Shown here in pieces: positions 23,112-31,682 of a stretch of 32,148 bases of DNA. This DNA is from a bacterium (GTDB lineage: Bacteria > Vulcanimicrobiota > Xenobia > Xenobiales > Xenobiaceae), in assembly GCA_030535355.1 (NCBI GenBank), contig JAUNIO010000038.1, positions 1 through 32,148 on the forward strand, given 5' to 3'. A program made the position numbers and the translations under genes. The notes under the pieces are model-generated. The model saw only the letters and a program-made list of their open reading frames with translations, was not told where the DNA came from and did no database searches. How positions within the stretch are numbered: the first letter of the stretch is position 1; each line of letters begins with the position of its first letter.

Positions 23112-24497
23112 CTAATACCTCACGATGGTCAGCGAAGGGCATTCTTTAAAAGCGCTGCCGGAGATATCGGTCAGGCTGGCAGGAAGCGATACAGATGTCA
23201 GGGCGGTGCAGCCTATAAACGCCCCGTCTTCGATTTTGGTTACATGAGGCGGAATGATTACGGTTTTAAGCTTTGTGCAGCCGGCGAACGCATAACTCCC
23301 AATCTTATCCAGCTGCTGCGGCAGGACTACGGTCTCCAAACCGGTGCAGTCACAAAAAGCACACTGATATATATCAGTCACTTTGTCAGGGATAATAATC
23401 TCGGTAAGCTTTTTACAGTAGAGAAAAGTTCGATCCCGAATTTTAGTTATGTTTGAAGACAATACTAAGGAACTTAAATTGTGGCAATCTAAGAAAGCTT
23501 CTATGGATATTTCAGTAACACTGTCGGGTATGACAATTGCAGTTAAACTGGTGCAGCAGGAAAAAGCTGCTTCGCCAATTCGGCATAATCCCTGCGGCAG
23601 ATCCGCAGAGATAAGCTTATGACAGTTCAAAAATGTGTCGTCCGCAATTTCGCTGACCTTGAAAGGGATCTGTATAGCGTGGATTTCACTCGATTCAAAA
23701 GCTGCTTTCACAATTGCTGCCAAACTGTCCGGAAGAACAATATCCGTGAATTGTGCATAAGAAAAAACACCATTATTTATACCGACAGTGCCTTGTTTTA
23801 CAGTAACGGTTTTACGGCCGGAAGCTGCCGATTCGGCGTCAAAGCTTATGACAACGTTTTGCCAATACTCTAAACCGTCTTCTTTCTGCCAAGCCGGATT
23901 ATCAGATGTAACCTGTCTGCAGCCGCGGAATGCATGTGTTCCCATTTTTGATAATCTGGCGGGAATTGTTATTTCCGGAAGCCTGCTGCAGTGGGCAAAG
24001 GCCCCGTTTCCTACTTTTCTTACTGTTTTAGGAAGGTTGATATGCTCAAGATTACTGCAGCCGGCAAAAGCGTAATCGCCAATATCTATCGTTTGTTTCG
24101 ACAATTTGACCTGTCTTAAACTTCTGCAGTCCGCGAAAGCGCGATTAAATATTTTAGTAACATTATTGGGAATGCGCACGGAAACAAGGCCGGCACATCC
24201 GCGAAAGGCAGCGCTGCCCAGAAAGTTTAAATCAGCCGGAAGAGAGAGCTCTTTCAGATTGGTGCATCCGTGGAATGCATCATCTTTGAGCTCTCTTAAA
24301 CTCTTCGGCAAACTTACGGCTTCTAAATGATCGCAGTTTTCAAAAGCATGGTATCCGATGTATGTTACGCCCTCCGGAATATTAATTGACGTCAAGCTGG
24401 AACATCCTTTGAATGCAGATGAATCGATTTTCTTTAATCCAGTTGGTAATTCTATGGATTTAAGAGCGCTGCATTCTTCAAATGCGCCAAGATACAG
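23112..24497 (-). pseudogene. BspA-like LRR_5 gene lacking its 5' end
   Basis: The LRR frame is open from 24497 to the stop at 23112 (about 460 codons). It begins in the middle of a repeat, GAFEECSALKSIELPTGLKK, immediately after a junction with an IS66 TnpB fragment, so the original start and cap are lost. A TTG at 24395 is the first conventional start but has no ribosome site. About 17 LRR_5 units follow, with one diverged punctuation module (WQKEDGLEYWQNVVISFDAE, VKQGTVGINNGVF). Its codon use is more AT-rich than the other copies, suggesting an older or separately acquired paralog. It ends AFKECPSLTIVRY. Expression would require readthrough from the left IS remnant. Confidence 0.8.
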
Positions 24498-24500
24498 TTA

Positions 24501-24658
24501 ACCTCGCCGGGCGTGCGCGGCCATTGAAAACGACCACTGTCAACGCGCTTATACAGCAGCAGAAAGCCGTCGCCTTCATAGTACAGCGCTTTGATGCGAT
24601 CGGTACGGCGGCCGCAAAACAAGAATAGACTGTTGCTGCAGGGCTCTAAACGGAACTG
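24501..24658 (-). mobile_element. IS66-family TnpB (Orf2) fragment
   Basis: The minus strand encodes QFRLEPCSNSLFLFCGRRTD, RIKALYYEGDGFLLLYKRVD, SGRFQWPRTPGEV. This is the typical C-terminal half of the IS66 Orf2/TnpB protein. Both ends of the gene are missing and no IS66 transposase or terminal repeats are nearby. It joins the LRR gene at about 24498-24503, which replaced that gene's 5' end. Confidence 0.85.
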
Positions 24659-24878
24659 TGTTTTTATTAGTCAGATAATTTGCGCTGTCGTTTAATACTG
24701 TTTACCGCCATTGACGCCACTCTCAAATTATAGTCATAAATCCAAAGAATTCACAGAATTCTATAGATTCCACAGACTACATAGAACTACATATAGTCTA
24801 TGGAATCACATGTACATTTCGCGGAGCACTAGATTTATGCACTGTGATTGTGGCATATTTAATGCGTCGCGACAATCC

Positions 24879-25565
24879 GTGCCTTTAGTTGACGCTTACG
24901 ATAATTCCATTCATATCGAAATAGACGCCAGCGAACTAGAGCAATTCGTTGATGACCTAACCAAAATTCCCAACGATCCCAAAGTGCGCAGCGATATAGG
25001 CAAAATATTAAGCCATGCCCTAGAATATAGCACAGATTGGGCTTTTGAGCATGAAAGCGACCCCAACAATGGGGAAAAATGGAAAGAGCGCGTCATAGAC
25101 CGCGAATACGCTGACCGCATGGCAGAATATGGCAGACTTTTAGCCGCGTATAATGTCCGGAAAGCCGCGAAGCGCAAAGGCAAAAAAGGCGAGAAAAGCA
25201 AGGGCCGCATAGCAAAGCCTAAGCGGCCCGCCCCGCTGCACAAAAAACTGCAGCTTCATCCTTACCAAGGAGGCAGCCTGACTGGTTCCATTCAAGAAGA
25301 AAACGGCGACGGCGAAGCCTCTATTAAAGCCGGAGTTGGCAGTAACATACGCTATGCCCGCATTCACCAGCTGGGTGGGCTGACCGGCCGCGGCCACAAG
25401 GCCAAAATTCCAGCACGCCCTTATTTAGGCCTGACGCAGCAGCAGAAAGAGAAAGCCGCTACCAAGATCGGCAAGCTGCTTGTCAAAGCCATAAATGCTC
25501 TAGGCAAAAAACAAAGGCCCGAGCACTACGCCAAGGCCTTTGGTAGTTATTTATTTATGCCTTGA
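24879..25565 (+). CDS. Mu gpG-like phage virion morphogenesis protein, 5' end replaced
   Basis: From about 24898 the protein reads DNSIHIEIDASELEQFVDDL, TKIPNDPKVRSDIGKILSHA. It closely parallels the start of the second copy at 28211. It continues to a C-terminus typical of the phage virion morphogenesis / tail completion family (Mu gpG, P2 gpS): YARIHQLGGLTGRGHKAKIP and ARPYLGLTQQQKEKAA. The true ATG and ribosome site seen in the other copy (MSDNSIHIE) are missing. The frame runs upstream into unrelated sequence as far as 24711, and GTG 24879 is only the nearest start. The product would take part in head-tail joining. Between Asn/Lys-rich segments a linker of KGKKGEKSKG type varies between copies. 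Confidence 0.75.
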   Translation: MPLVDAYDNSIHIEIDASELEQFVDDLTKIPNDPKVRSDIGKILSHALEYSTDWAFEHESDPNNGEKWKERVIDREYADRMAEYGRLLAAYNVRKAAKRKGKKGEKSKGRIAKPKRPAPLHKKLQLHPYQGGSLTGSIQEENGDGEASIKAGVGSNIRYARIHQLGGLTGRGHKAKIPARPYLGLTQQQKEKAATKIGKLLVKAINALGKKQRPEHYAKAFGSYLFMP

Positions 25566-26024
25566 AGGGGAATATCGTCTCTTTAGCGCTTCCCATTCTT
25601 CAGAATCAGGAGGACGGATCATTAATTCCACTCTGCCGCAGTTATCAGCAAACGCATGACGGTGATCTATTACGAAATCTACCAAGAACCGTGCCCACAT
25701 CATAGTTCTAAACCGCGCTTCACCGTCTTGGCTGAATTTCTCTAAAGTGTCTTTAATATGGATTAAAGCAGCCGTATAACCCTGCATCCACAAATCGCGA
25801 TAAAAAAGGTTCTGCGGAGAATTCCACTCCTCGTATCTCTCAACATCTGGCGAGCGTTTCATTTTAGTGCGAACCCCTTTAATATACTCCTTGCCATAGA
25901 TAAGTTCCTTATGTTTTTCCGCCAAAGCGCAAAGCGTGTTAAGAAACTGCCAATCTATTGGCGCTAATTCATCTATTGGCACAAGGCCATTAATATTATC
26001 ATCGAAAAATGAGCAGCCTAACAC
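25551..26024 (-). CDS. Hypothetical phage-region protein
   Basis: A 157-aa frame from GTG 26024 (TGAGG about 7 bases before). The frame is open and looks coding further upstream to about 26090 (GDIWKDIRWRRAIEPLIEAY), so the N-terminus may be truncated. It contains WNSPQNLFYRDLWMQGYTAA, LIHIKDTLEKF and FADNCGRVELMIRPPDSEEW. It is charged and helical, with no signal peptide or membrane helix. I do not recognise the family. It converges on the gpG-like gene and overlaps its end by 15 bp. Upstream it meets the plus-strand proline-rich frame head-on, so a rearrangement junction lies at 26020-26110. Confidence 0.6.
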   Translation of the reverse strand: MLGCSFFDDNINGLVPIDELAPIDWQFLNTLCALAEKHKELIYGKEYIKGVRTKMKRSPDVERYEEWNSPQNLFYRDLWMQGYTAALIHIKDTLEKFSQDGEARFRTMMWARFLVDFVIDHRHAFADNCGRVELMIRPPDSEEWEALKRRYSPSRHK

Positions 26025-26273
26025 TTTGTAGGCCTCAATCAGAGGCTCAATAGCTCTGCGCCAGCGAATATCTTTCCAAATATCGCCGCTCCTAAGCAGC
26101 CCAGCGCTGCGCCCGAGCGGGGTAAAAAACAGTCAGAGCCTGCCAAAAAGCCGACTCCTAAGCCTGCGGTCAGCACTGAGAAACCCAAAACAGAGGATAA
26201 GCCTAAAGCTCAGCCGGCCGCTGAACCCAAACTTATTAAGCCGTCGCCTGCTCCCGTCAATAAACCGGCCGCG

Positions 26274-26390
26274 CCTCGGATCATCGAGCCGATTAAGCCT
26301 GCCGATCCGTCGGTGCCTCGGGTTGTTAAACCGATCGAGCCTATCGATCCGTCAGTGCATCGGGTTGTCGAGCCGGTCAAACCCGAAGCC
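26274..26390 (+). repeat. 42-bp tandem repeat encoding a Pro-rich 14-residue unit
   Basis: Two full and one partial copy encode PR(I/V)(I/V)(E/K)PI(K/E)P(A/I)DPSV at 26274, 26316 and 26358. This is a linker within the MuF-type protein. Confidence 0.75.
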
Positions 26391-27191
26391 AAACAAAGCA
26401 TTCTGCAAACCATTCGCGGCAAGGTCAGCAGAGCGGTGGATCGCGTGCTGGGTTGGTTAGGCGTGTCTTCTAAACGGTCTGCGTTTGAGAAGCTGGCCAA
26501 TGAAAGCGGACAGGATACCTATTACGGTAACCTCCAACCCAAAAAAACACAGTCAACCGCTGCAAAAGAAGAAAAGAAGGAATTGGCGCTTGTCACCGCT
26601 CAAAACCAAACGGCGCAATCCGTAAAACAGGAAACAAATACCACTTCTAAATCTACAAAAACTCACAATAACACTTCAAAGAATAATCACCAGCTAAATA
26701 GCTACAATGAACTTATCGAAACTGTTACGGCCAGACATATAGACGATCCAGCCAGAACAGCAATCGGAGATTATGCACCTATCTCCACAATACCGGCTTT
26801 TGTTGCTGAGTATTTAAAGGAGAAAGGAGACAACACAGATCATGATGGCTTACTATATATCAGCGACAAGAGAATAGTTCATTCTTTACATGAAAAACGA
26901 AGCAATTATGATGCAGTTACGCTTAAAGCATTCAAAGGCCTACCCGAACTATTAGCAAAGCTTGGTATTTCTGACGACGAGTTGTTAGGGTATTATTATC
27001 AATACGCCAAAGGTCGCCATGCACTTATAATTGTAGTCCAGAACACCGAACCTATTAAAGAAGAAGCGCTAATCAGTAACGAAAAACGTTACTGTGCCTT
27101 CATATTTCATATACAAAAAGGTAAATACTTCCTTACAACAGTTCGCAAATATAGTGTTAACGACTTAAACAACTTAACAAAAATAAAATAG
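26313..27191 (+). CDS. Phage MuF-type protein C-terminal part with a probable PBECR-like nuclease toxin domain
   Basis: The first conventional start is GTG 26313, but the same frame is open from 26022 and reads a long Pro/Lys/Glu-rich linker (KKPTPKPAVSTEKPK, EDKPKAQPAAEPK). The real N-terminus is probably lost. After the Pro-rich repeats comes a Gln/Asn/Thr/Lys-rich spacer. The last ~130 residues then form a compact domain: DGLLYISDKRIVHSLHEKR, TLKAFKGLPELLAKLGI, AKGRHALIIVVQN, KRYCAFIFHIQKGKYFLTTV. This layout (ISDKxIxHxxxxR, LKxLPELL, beta-rich end) resembles the PBECR (phage-Barnase-EndoU-ColicinE5/D-RelE-like) toxin domains found at the C-terminus of MuF head proteins. The toxin assignment is an inference. 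A methyltransferase follows 137 bp downstream. Confidence 0.55.
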   Translation: MPRVVKPIEPIDPSVHRVVEPVKPEAKQSILQTIRGKVSRAVDRVLGWLGVSSKRSAFEKLANESGQDTYYGNLQPKKTQSTAAKEEKKELALVTAQNQTAQSVKQETNTTSKSTKTHNNTSKNNHQLNSYNELIETVTARHIDDPARTAIGDYAPISTIPAFVAEYLKEKGDNTDHDGLLYISDKRIVHSLHEKRSNYDAVTLKAFKGLPELLAKLGISDDELLGYYYQYAKGRHALIIVVQNTEPIKEEALISNEKRYCAFIFHIQKGKYFLTTVRKYSVNDLNNLTKIK

Positions 27192-27328
27192 ACTAGAGGA
27201 TGGACGGCGCTCCCCATCATTCCGCACTTTCTAAAAAGAATAGCACGCCTAGGCACCGACTTTCCTAATTTCTCTAGCCACATTTATTTTACATCAAAAC
27301 ATATAATTACACAAGGAGATAAACAACC

Positions 27329-28201
27329 ATGCAGCCGCGCTTTTTTCAGCTGGGAACCGATCACCTTCTCCTCAACGGCGACAGCACCGACGCCGAACAT
27401 CTATCTCTGTTTTGGTTTGCCGCTAAAGAGCTGGGGATGAATAACGCGGAAATTTGCCTGACCGATCCTCCTTATAATTGCCGCCTCAGTCTTATCGGCT
27501 CCAGCGACGAAACCAGATCGCTGAGATATAACACGGATTGCCGCAAAACGCCTATACTGAACGATGCGCTTAACAGTTCGTCATACGTCGATTTTTTGTA
27601 TGTGGTTTTGAGAAACTGCCGATTCCCTTTTTACAATACACGGCTGCTTATGTTTTACTCACCCCGACAGTCCATAGAAGTATTTAAAATGCTGGAACGT
27701 CTGGAATTGCCGTTAAAGAGTGTTTTAATCTGGATCAAAAACCGCCCTTCCATAAACTACAGCGAATTCTGCTTTCAGTCCGAATTTATCGTTTACGCCG
27801 GAACCACCGACAGCAAACGCCGCAACAAGAACAAGGGACAGAGCAATCTCTTTTACTGTCCGCAGGTTCAGACCAACAAAGAGACTTATTATTGGCATCC
27901 CACCATGAAGCCCATCAAACTGCTGCGCGATCTGCTGGACGCCACCACCATCGTCGGCGACGTCGTCATCGACCCCTTCGCGGGCACGGGTTCAAGCCTG
28001 GTGGCCTGCCACCGCACCGGCCGCAAATGGATAGGTATCGAGCTTGACCCTAAATACTGTATCGCTGCGCTGATGCGCTGGCGCTATGAGACCGCCAAGC
28101 AGCTGCCGGTCTGCGAGATAATCGACGGTGAGCGCCGCGAACTCAGCGACGAAGAACTAGAACGGCAATTCCAGGAATACAAAGCGCAGCAAAGCGCATA
28201 A
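27329..28201 (+). CDS. Phage-type DNA methyltransferase (DPPY, N6-adenine/N4-cytosine family)
   Basis: This gene encodes 290 aa from ATG 27329 with AAGGAGAT ahead. The catalytic motif TDPPYN (D46-Y49) comes before the S-adenosylmethionine-binding motif DPFAGTGSS (215-223). This is the beta-class order of the N6_N4_Mtase family, and DPPY favours N6-adenine as the target. ATTIVGDVVIDPFAGTGSS, TGRKWIGIELDPKYC and a YWHPTMKPIKLLRDLL stretch are typical. No short-inserted target-recognition domain is obvious. It is probably an orphan phage methylase that hides phage DNA from host restriction. The gpG-like gene starts 9 bp after its stop, so both belong to one transcription unit. Confidence 0.9.
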   Translation: MQPRFFQLGTDHLLLNGDSTDAEHLSLFWFAAKELGMNNAEICLTDPPYNCRLSLIGSSDETRSLRYNTDCRKTPILNDALNSSSYVDFLYVVLRNCRFPFYNTRLLMFYSPRQSIEVFKMLERLELPLKSVLIWIKNRPSINYSEFCFQSEFIVYAGTTDSKRRNKNKGQSNLFYCPQVQTNKETYYWHPTMKPIKLLRDLLDATTIVGDVVIDPFAGTGSSLVACHRTGRKWIGIELDPKYCIAALMRWRYETAKQLPVCEIIDGERRELSDEELERQFQEYKAQQSA

Positions 28202-28210
28202 GGAGGCATT

Positions 28211-28663
28211 ATGTCCGACAACTCCATTCACATCGAAATCGACAGCAGCGAACTGGACAAATTCGTCGATAATTTAACCAACATTCCCAACGATCCCAAA
28301 GTGCGCAGCAATATAGGCAAAGCGCTGAGCCACGCCCTGCAGGAAAGCACAGACTGGGCCTTTAAACACGAAAGCGATCCCAACACCGGCGAACACTGGA
28401 AAGCCTGGTCGGCTCGTTACGAAAAGCGCGTCAGAAAACTCGCCGCAGCCACAGCCAACAAACGCAAAAAATCCAAGAAGGCCAAAGACATAACGCCCGC
28501 CGAAGCCGCCGTCCACGCCATGCTGCAGCTTCGCGGTATGAAGGGCGGCGGTCTGCGCAGCACCATCCAAAGGGAAAGCGGAGACGGTGAAGCCTCCATC
28601 AGCGCCGGCGTCGGCAGCGGGAGCAGCCGTCCGACATCATTTACTCACATACGCCGTTATTGA
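28211..28663 (+). pseudogene. Mu gpG-like virion morphogenesis protein, 3' truncated copy
   Basis: This copy starts properly: AAGGAGG then ATG, MSDNSIHIEIDSSELDKFVD. It is nearly identical at first to the copy at 24898, including IPNDPKVRS and HESDPN. After GDGEASISAGVGSG the homology breaks, and the C-terminal half (YARIHQLGG...IPARPYLG) is replaced by SSRPTSFTHIRRY. The break point, about 28618-28640, coincides with the end of the opposite-strand PDDEXK gene. It looks truncated by the event that brought in that gene. It lies in an operon with the methyltransferase. A full product is absent. Confidence 0.8.
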
Positions 28664-29636
28664 TGGCGTTGATGAAATACTGGCGTTCATTTTCCGGAAT
28701 ACTTAGAGCATTTAAGGCTTCGTCTAAATTGAGTCCTAGCTTATCCATGATGCTGCATACGGCAGTCAGCAGTTTACCGCGGCCTTCACGGCGTCCCTCG
28801 GCTAGTCCCTCGCTGCGGCCTTGTTCGACACCTTCGACAAATACGGCATGACCGAGATTGCACATAGACTCCACCTCCCTGTCTAATGTCTGCGTCATGG
28901 GAATATTGAATTCCCCGCTTAAAATCTGTTTTTTATCATCCGGCATCATCTTGGAAGAAAGCAGGACGGCCAGCAAACGCAGCAGCCCGCGGCAGTTTTC
29001 GTCCTTAAGGTCTCCCAGACACACCACAATTATCGACAATAGGTCGTAATGGCGGACGTCATCCCTGACCCGGCCGATGATGCTGTCCTCTGCTACATAA
29101 TAGCGCGTTATGGTATTTTGTCTAGACTTGGGCGGGTGAAGGCAGATCCAGATTGAGTATACCTTGCGGATTTTTTCATAATGAGATTGGGAAAACACCG
29201 TCCCGTTCTGTACGGAGAGCAGGCGGCCGCAATAATACATGCCGCGCTGCAGCAGGGAATAGCCGGGATAGAAGTCATACTGGGCCTCGACATTTACGAG
29301 CAGCCGCACGCTCTCGTCTTTTGACGGTACGACGGCATCGAATAAAATGTCGAAGTAAACGCTGCCTTCGGTCGGCGAAGATAAACCCGCATCGCTGCCC
29401 CGCAGAAATGCGCCTGTTTCGTCGGGGGCGATGGGAACCTCGGATATGTACAGCTGCTCGCCGAAACACTCTTTAACTATGGTATCTATATCGAAATTGC
29501 GGAATTCCTCGGCGCAGCCTTGTAAAATCTGAGCTAAAACGTGCTTTTCCGCCAAGACCCTTTTGCAGGACGTATCGTATTCGGTTTCGCCTGCGGTGAT
29601 CTCGATGCCGGACGCCAGAGCCGTTTTTATCTCCAT
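28641..29636 (-). CDS. PD-(D/E)XK nuclease family transposase-like protein (PDDEXK_2/Rpn-related)
   Basis: 331 aa. I chose ATG 29636 because AAAGGAGG lies 7-8 bases before it and MEIKTALASGIEITAGE is the usual family start; the frame extends to 29684 without support. The nuclease-fold residues are D96 in YFDILFDAVVPS and E117-A-Q119 in LLVNVEAQYDFYPGYSLLQRG. YEKIRKVYSIWICLHPP and a tail with GVEQGRSEGLAEGRREGRG follow, the latter like the linker of the Rpn proteins. The family is widespread in Clostridia and Negativicutes and is thought to be mobile and recombination-related; a transposase activity has not been shown to my knowledge. No terminal repeats were found. It cuts off the gpG-like gene at its 3' side. 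Confidence 0.88.
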   Translation of the reverse strand: MEIKTALASGIEITAGETEYDTSCKRVLAEKHVLAQILQGCAEEFRNFDIDTIVKECFGEQLYISEVPIAPDETGAFLRGSDAGLSSPTEGSVYFDILFDAVVPSKDESVRLLVNVEAQYDFYPGYSLLQRGMYYCGRLLSVQNGTVFSQSHYEKIRKVYSIWICLHPPKSRQNTITRYYVAEDSIIGRVRDDVRHYDLLSIIVVCLGDLKDENCRGLLRLLAVLLSSKMMPDDKKQILSGEFNIPMTQTLDREVESMCNLGHAVFVEGVEQGRSEGLAEGRREGRGKLLTAVCSIMDKLGLNLDEALNALSIPENERQYFINAINNGVCE

Positions 29637-30043
29637 AAAAATGCCTCCTTTGCCAAACCGGAATGTCGATGTTGTCTGTGACATTTATAGCAGAGGCGCC
29701 TTATATAAAATTATTGCCGGAATGTTATATTAAAGTAACACTTGCTGATATATGGCCTGCTGACTGCCGGTATTGTGCCGCAGAGCATACGTTGATCGAA
29801 TTGGCGCAGGCCGACACCCAACGCTCCGGCATGACGCAAGCCGCTTAGTCTTGCGCTTGGGTCAGCGCGCCCTTAAATCTCTTAAACAGCCGTTTCGCGC
29901 CGACGGAACGGTTCTGCTGCCGTCCGGACCGCTGCCGCGCCGCACGGCAGTGTAAATTGTCTGGCGCACATATGCGATAATATCTGCGTAACAAATTTCA
30001 TTATTTTGCTTAAACGCACTAAATATGTAAATGTGCTGCATAG
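29637..30043. other. Intergenic region upstream of the PDDEXK gene
   Basis: About 400 bp with no gene supported. The part near the PDDEXK start is AT-rich and includes TATAAA (minus strand, near 29690) as a possible -10 without a clear -35. Confidence 0.35.
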
Positions 30044-30268
30044 ACGCGCAAAACCATTTACAGAACCTACATGAAAGTGGCTCACGTGGCCGGACAGTAT
30101 CAAAGCCTCGTGGATGAAGCCGAACTTTATCCGTATTGGCAGTATCACACCCAGGAAGATGACCGCGTGCGCGGCAGCCATGCCGTATTAAACAGAAAAG
30201 TCTTCCGCTGGGACGATCCCTTCTGGGACACGCACTTTCCTCCCAACGGCTGGCAGTGCCAAACATAG
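30044..30268 (+). pseudogene. MuF (phage head morphogenesis) domain fragment
   Basis: The frame opens after TAG 30041 and reads TIYRTYMKVAHVAGQYQ, YPYWQYHTQEDDRVRGSHAV, LNRKVFRWDDPFWDTHFPPN, GWQCQT-stop. The DDRVRxSHxxLNGxVxxxDxPFWDTxxPPNGWxCRC pattern is the core of the Mu gpF/MuF family. The start of the domain and everything after GWQC are lost; an IS256-family element begins 14 bp later. An ATG at 30071 exists but has no ribosome site. Confidence 0.8.
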
Positions 30269-30312
30269 TCAAGTCCTAAATGTGGTGTAAATTGAAATAG
30301 TTGCCTTTAGGT

Positions 30313-30420
30313 CGGGGATATATTGTCCCGAAGGATGCCTTGCATCCTCTAACTACAACTCAGCACATCGGAACAATCTGTCAATGGGCGCATTGCGCCC
30401 CTGAAAGGGTTCCATTGACT
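30313..30420. terminator. Cluster of hairpins downstream of the transposase gene
   Basis: AGGATGC-CTT-GCATCCT (30332-30348) is a perfect stem. GTCAATGG pairs with CCATTGAC across 30381-30420 and encloses GGGCGCATTGCGCCC. CGGGGA pairs loosely with GTCCCG just before. These probably terminate or insulate transposase transcription inside the IS. Confidence 0.5.
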
Positions 30421-30443
30421 GATTTTGGAGTATGTGCTACTTG

Positions 30444-31682
30444 TTACGCAGCCAGCAGTTGGCGCTGTCTTTCGGCTATCTCGACAAGCTTTGCCGAAAT
30501 AACAGATGACATTATTTTGTTGTAGGTCGTGACTTTAAACACGCAGCGCAAGGAAGCTATAGCTTCATTACGTTCCAACAGAACGGCCCCCATCAGCCTC
30601 ATCAGGGATTCATCATTCGGGAATACCCCGATGACCTTTGAGCGGCGTTTAAGCTCCTTATTGAGGCGTTCTATCTGATTAGATGTCCGGAAGTACTTAC
30701 GAAGGTATCCCGGAAGTACCATGACTGTCATCGCGTCTTCAAAGCCTTCATCCAAGCATTTCATGGCGTTTTCGGCCACATCCGTGTAGTCTGCAATGAT
30801 GGTGTCCCGGCATTTTCGAGCATCTTCGATGGTCTTGCAATTAAACATCTCTTGCAGCTCAGCGGCAAGGCCATGCTGGTATTTAACAGGGGTATTCTGG
30901 ATTATATTCCTTGAAAAATGAAACTGGCAGCGCTGCCAGGGAACACCGGGAAATTGTTTGCAGATAGCATCTCTAATGCCATCGTGAGCGTCAGAGGTTA
31001 TCATACGGACACCTTGGAGACCACGAAGCGTCAAGCCTTTGAGAAAGTTGTTCCATGTTTCTTTGCTTTCTTTATTGTAAATACCAAAGCCTATAATCTC
31101 TCGCATACCTTCACTATTGGTGCCATAGGCTATCATGAAAGCCCTGGAAATGACCCGAGAATGTTCCCTAACTTTGAAATAAGTGGCATCAATAGTTAAG
31201 AATGGATATGAGCCTAGAGGTCTCTCACGAAACTCTTTGACCATATCATCGAGATTTTTGCACGCTTCCGATACGGTAGATTTGGAAAAGCTCTTGCCGC
31301 ACAGAGTTTCCATAACCTGTGATACTTTTCTGGTAGATACGCCGTTAACGACCATCTCCGCCATGGTTACGATCAAAGCGGCCTCGCTCCGGCAATAGTT
31401 GTCAAAGACCAAAGTCTTGAAAGCCTCGCCATTACGGTGTTTAGGCACATTTAGAGTTATTTGTCCTATGCGCGTGGTCAAGGGCCGCTCTCTAAAGCCG
31501 TTGCTGCTGCCAGTCCGTTCCTCTGTGCGCTCATACGGTTCAGCTTTGAGCTGCTCAGTCGATTCGGCCTTCAGGATACTATTTAGACTGGCCTGAAGGA
31601 GCGCGGCAAAAGCGGCATCTCTGTCGTTTGCAAGTAAATGTAGTATTTCTTCTTGATTTAGTGTAATATTGAGTTTAGCCAT
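30444..31682 (-). CDS. IS256-family (mutator-type) transposase
   Basis: This gene encodes 412 aa, the normal full length, with AAGGGAGAG before the ATG at 31682. The DDE triad is D165 (FLTIDATYFKVRE), D231 (MITSDAHDGIRDAI) and E338 (NQIERLNKELKRR). The family C/H region WQRCQFHFSRN is present. An N-terminal helical DNA-binding part includes SSNGFRERPLTTRIGQITLN. No stop or frameshift interrupts it, so the element may still be active. DNA cut-and-copy of IS256 type goes through a circular intermediate. Confidence 0.95.
   Translation of the reverse strand: MAKLNITLNQEEILHLLANDRDAAFAALLQASLNSILKAESTEQLKAEPYERTEERTGSSNGFRERPLTTRIGQITLNVPKHRNGEAFKTLVFDNYCRSEAALIVTMAEMVVNGVSTRKVSQVMETLCGKSFSKSTVSEACKNLDDMVKEFRERPLGSYPFLTIDATYFKVREHSRVISRAFMIAYGTNSEGMREIIGFGIYNKESKETWNNFLKGLTLRGLQGVRMITSDAHDGIRDAICKQFPGVPWQRCQFHFSRNIIQNTPVKYQHGLAAELQEMFNCKTIEDARKCRDTIIADYTDVAENAMKCLDEGFEDAMTVMVLPGYLRKYFRTSNQIERLNKELKRRSKVIGVFPNDESLMRLMGAVLLERNEAIASLRCVFKVTTYNKIMSSVISAKLVEIAERQRQLLAA

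Noticed and set aside
29830-29860. Short hairpin CGCAAG...CTTGCG as a terminator or attachment site
   Set aside because: Only 6 bp of stem, no T-run, no flanking gene end and no second copy.
29862-30272. Minus-strand frame of 136 codons upstream of the IS
   Set aside because: It is antisense to the clear MuF fragment and has no supporting features.
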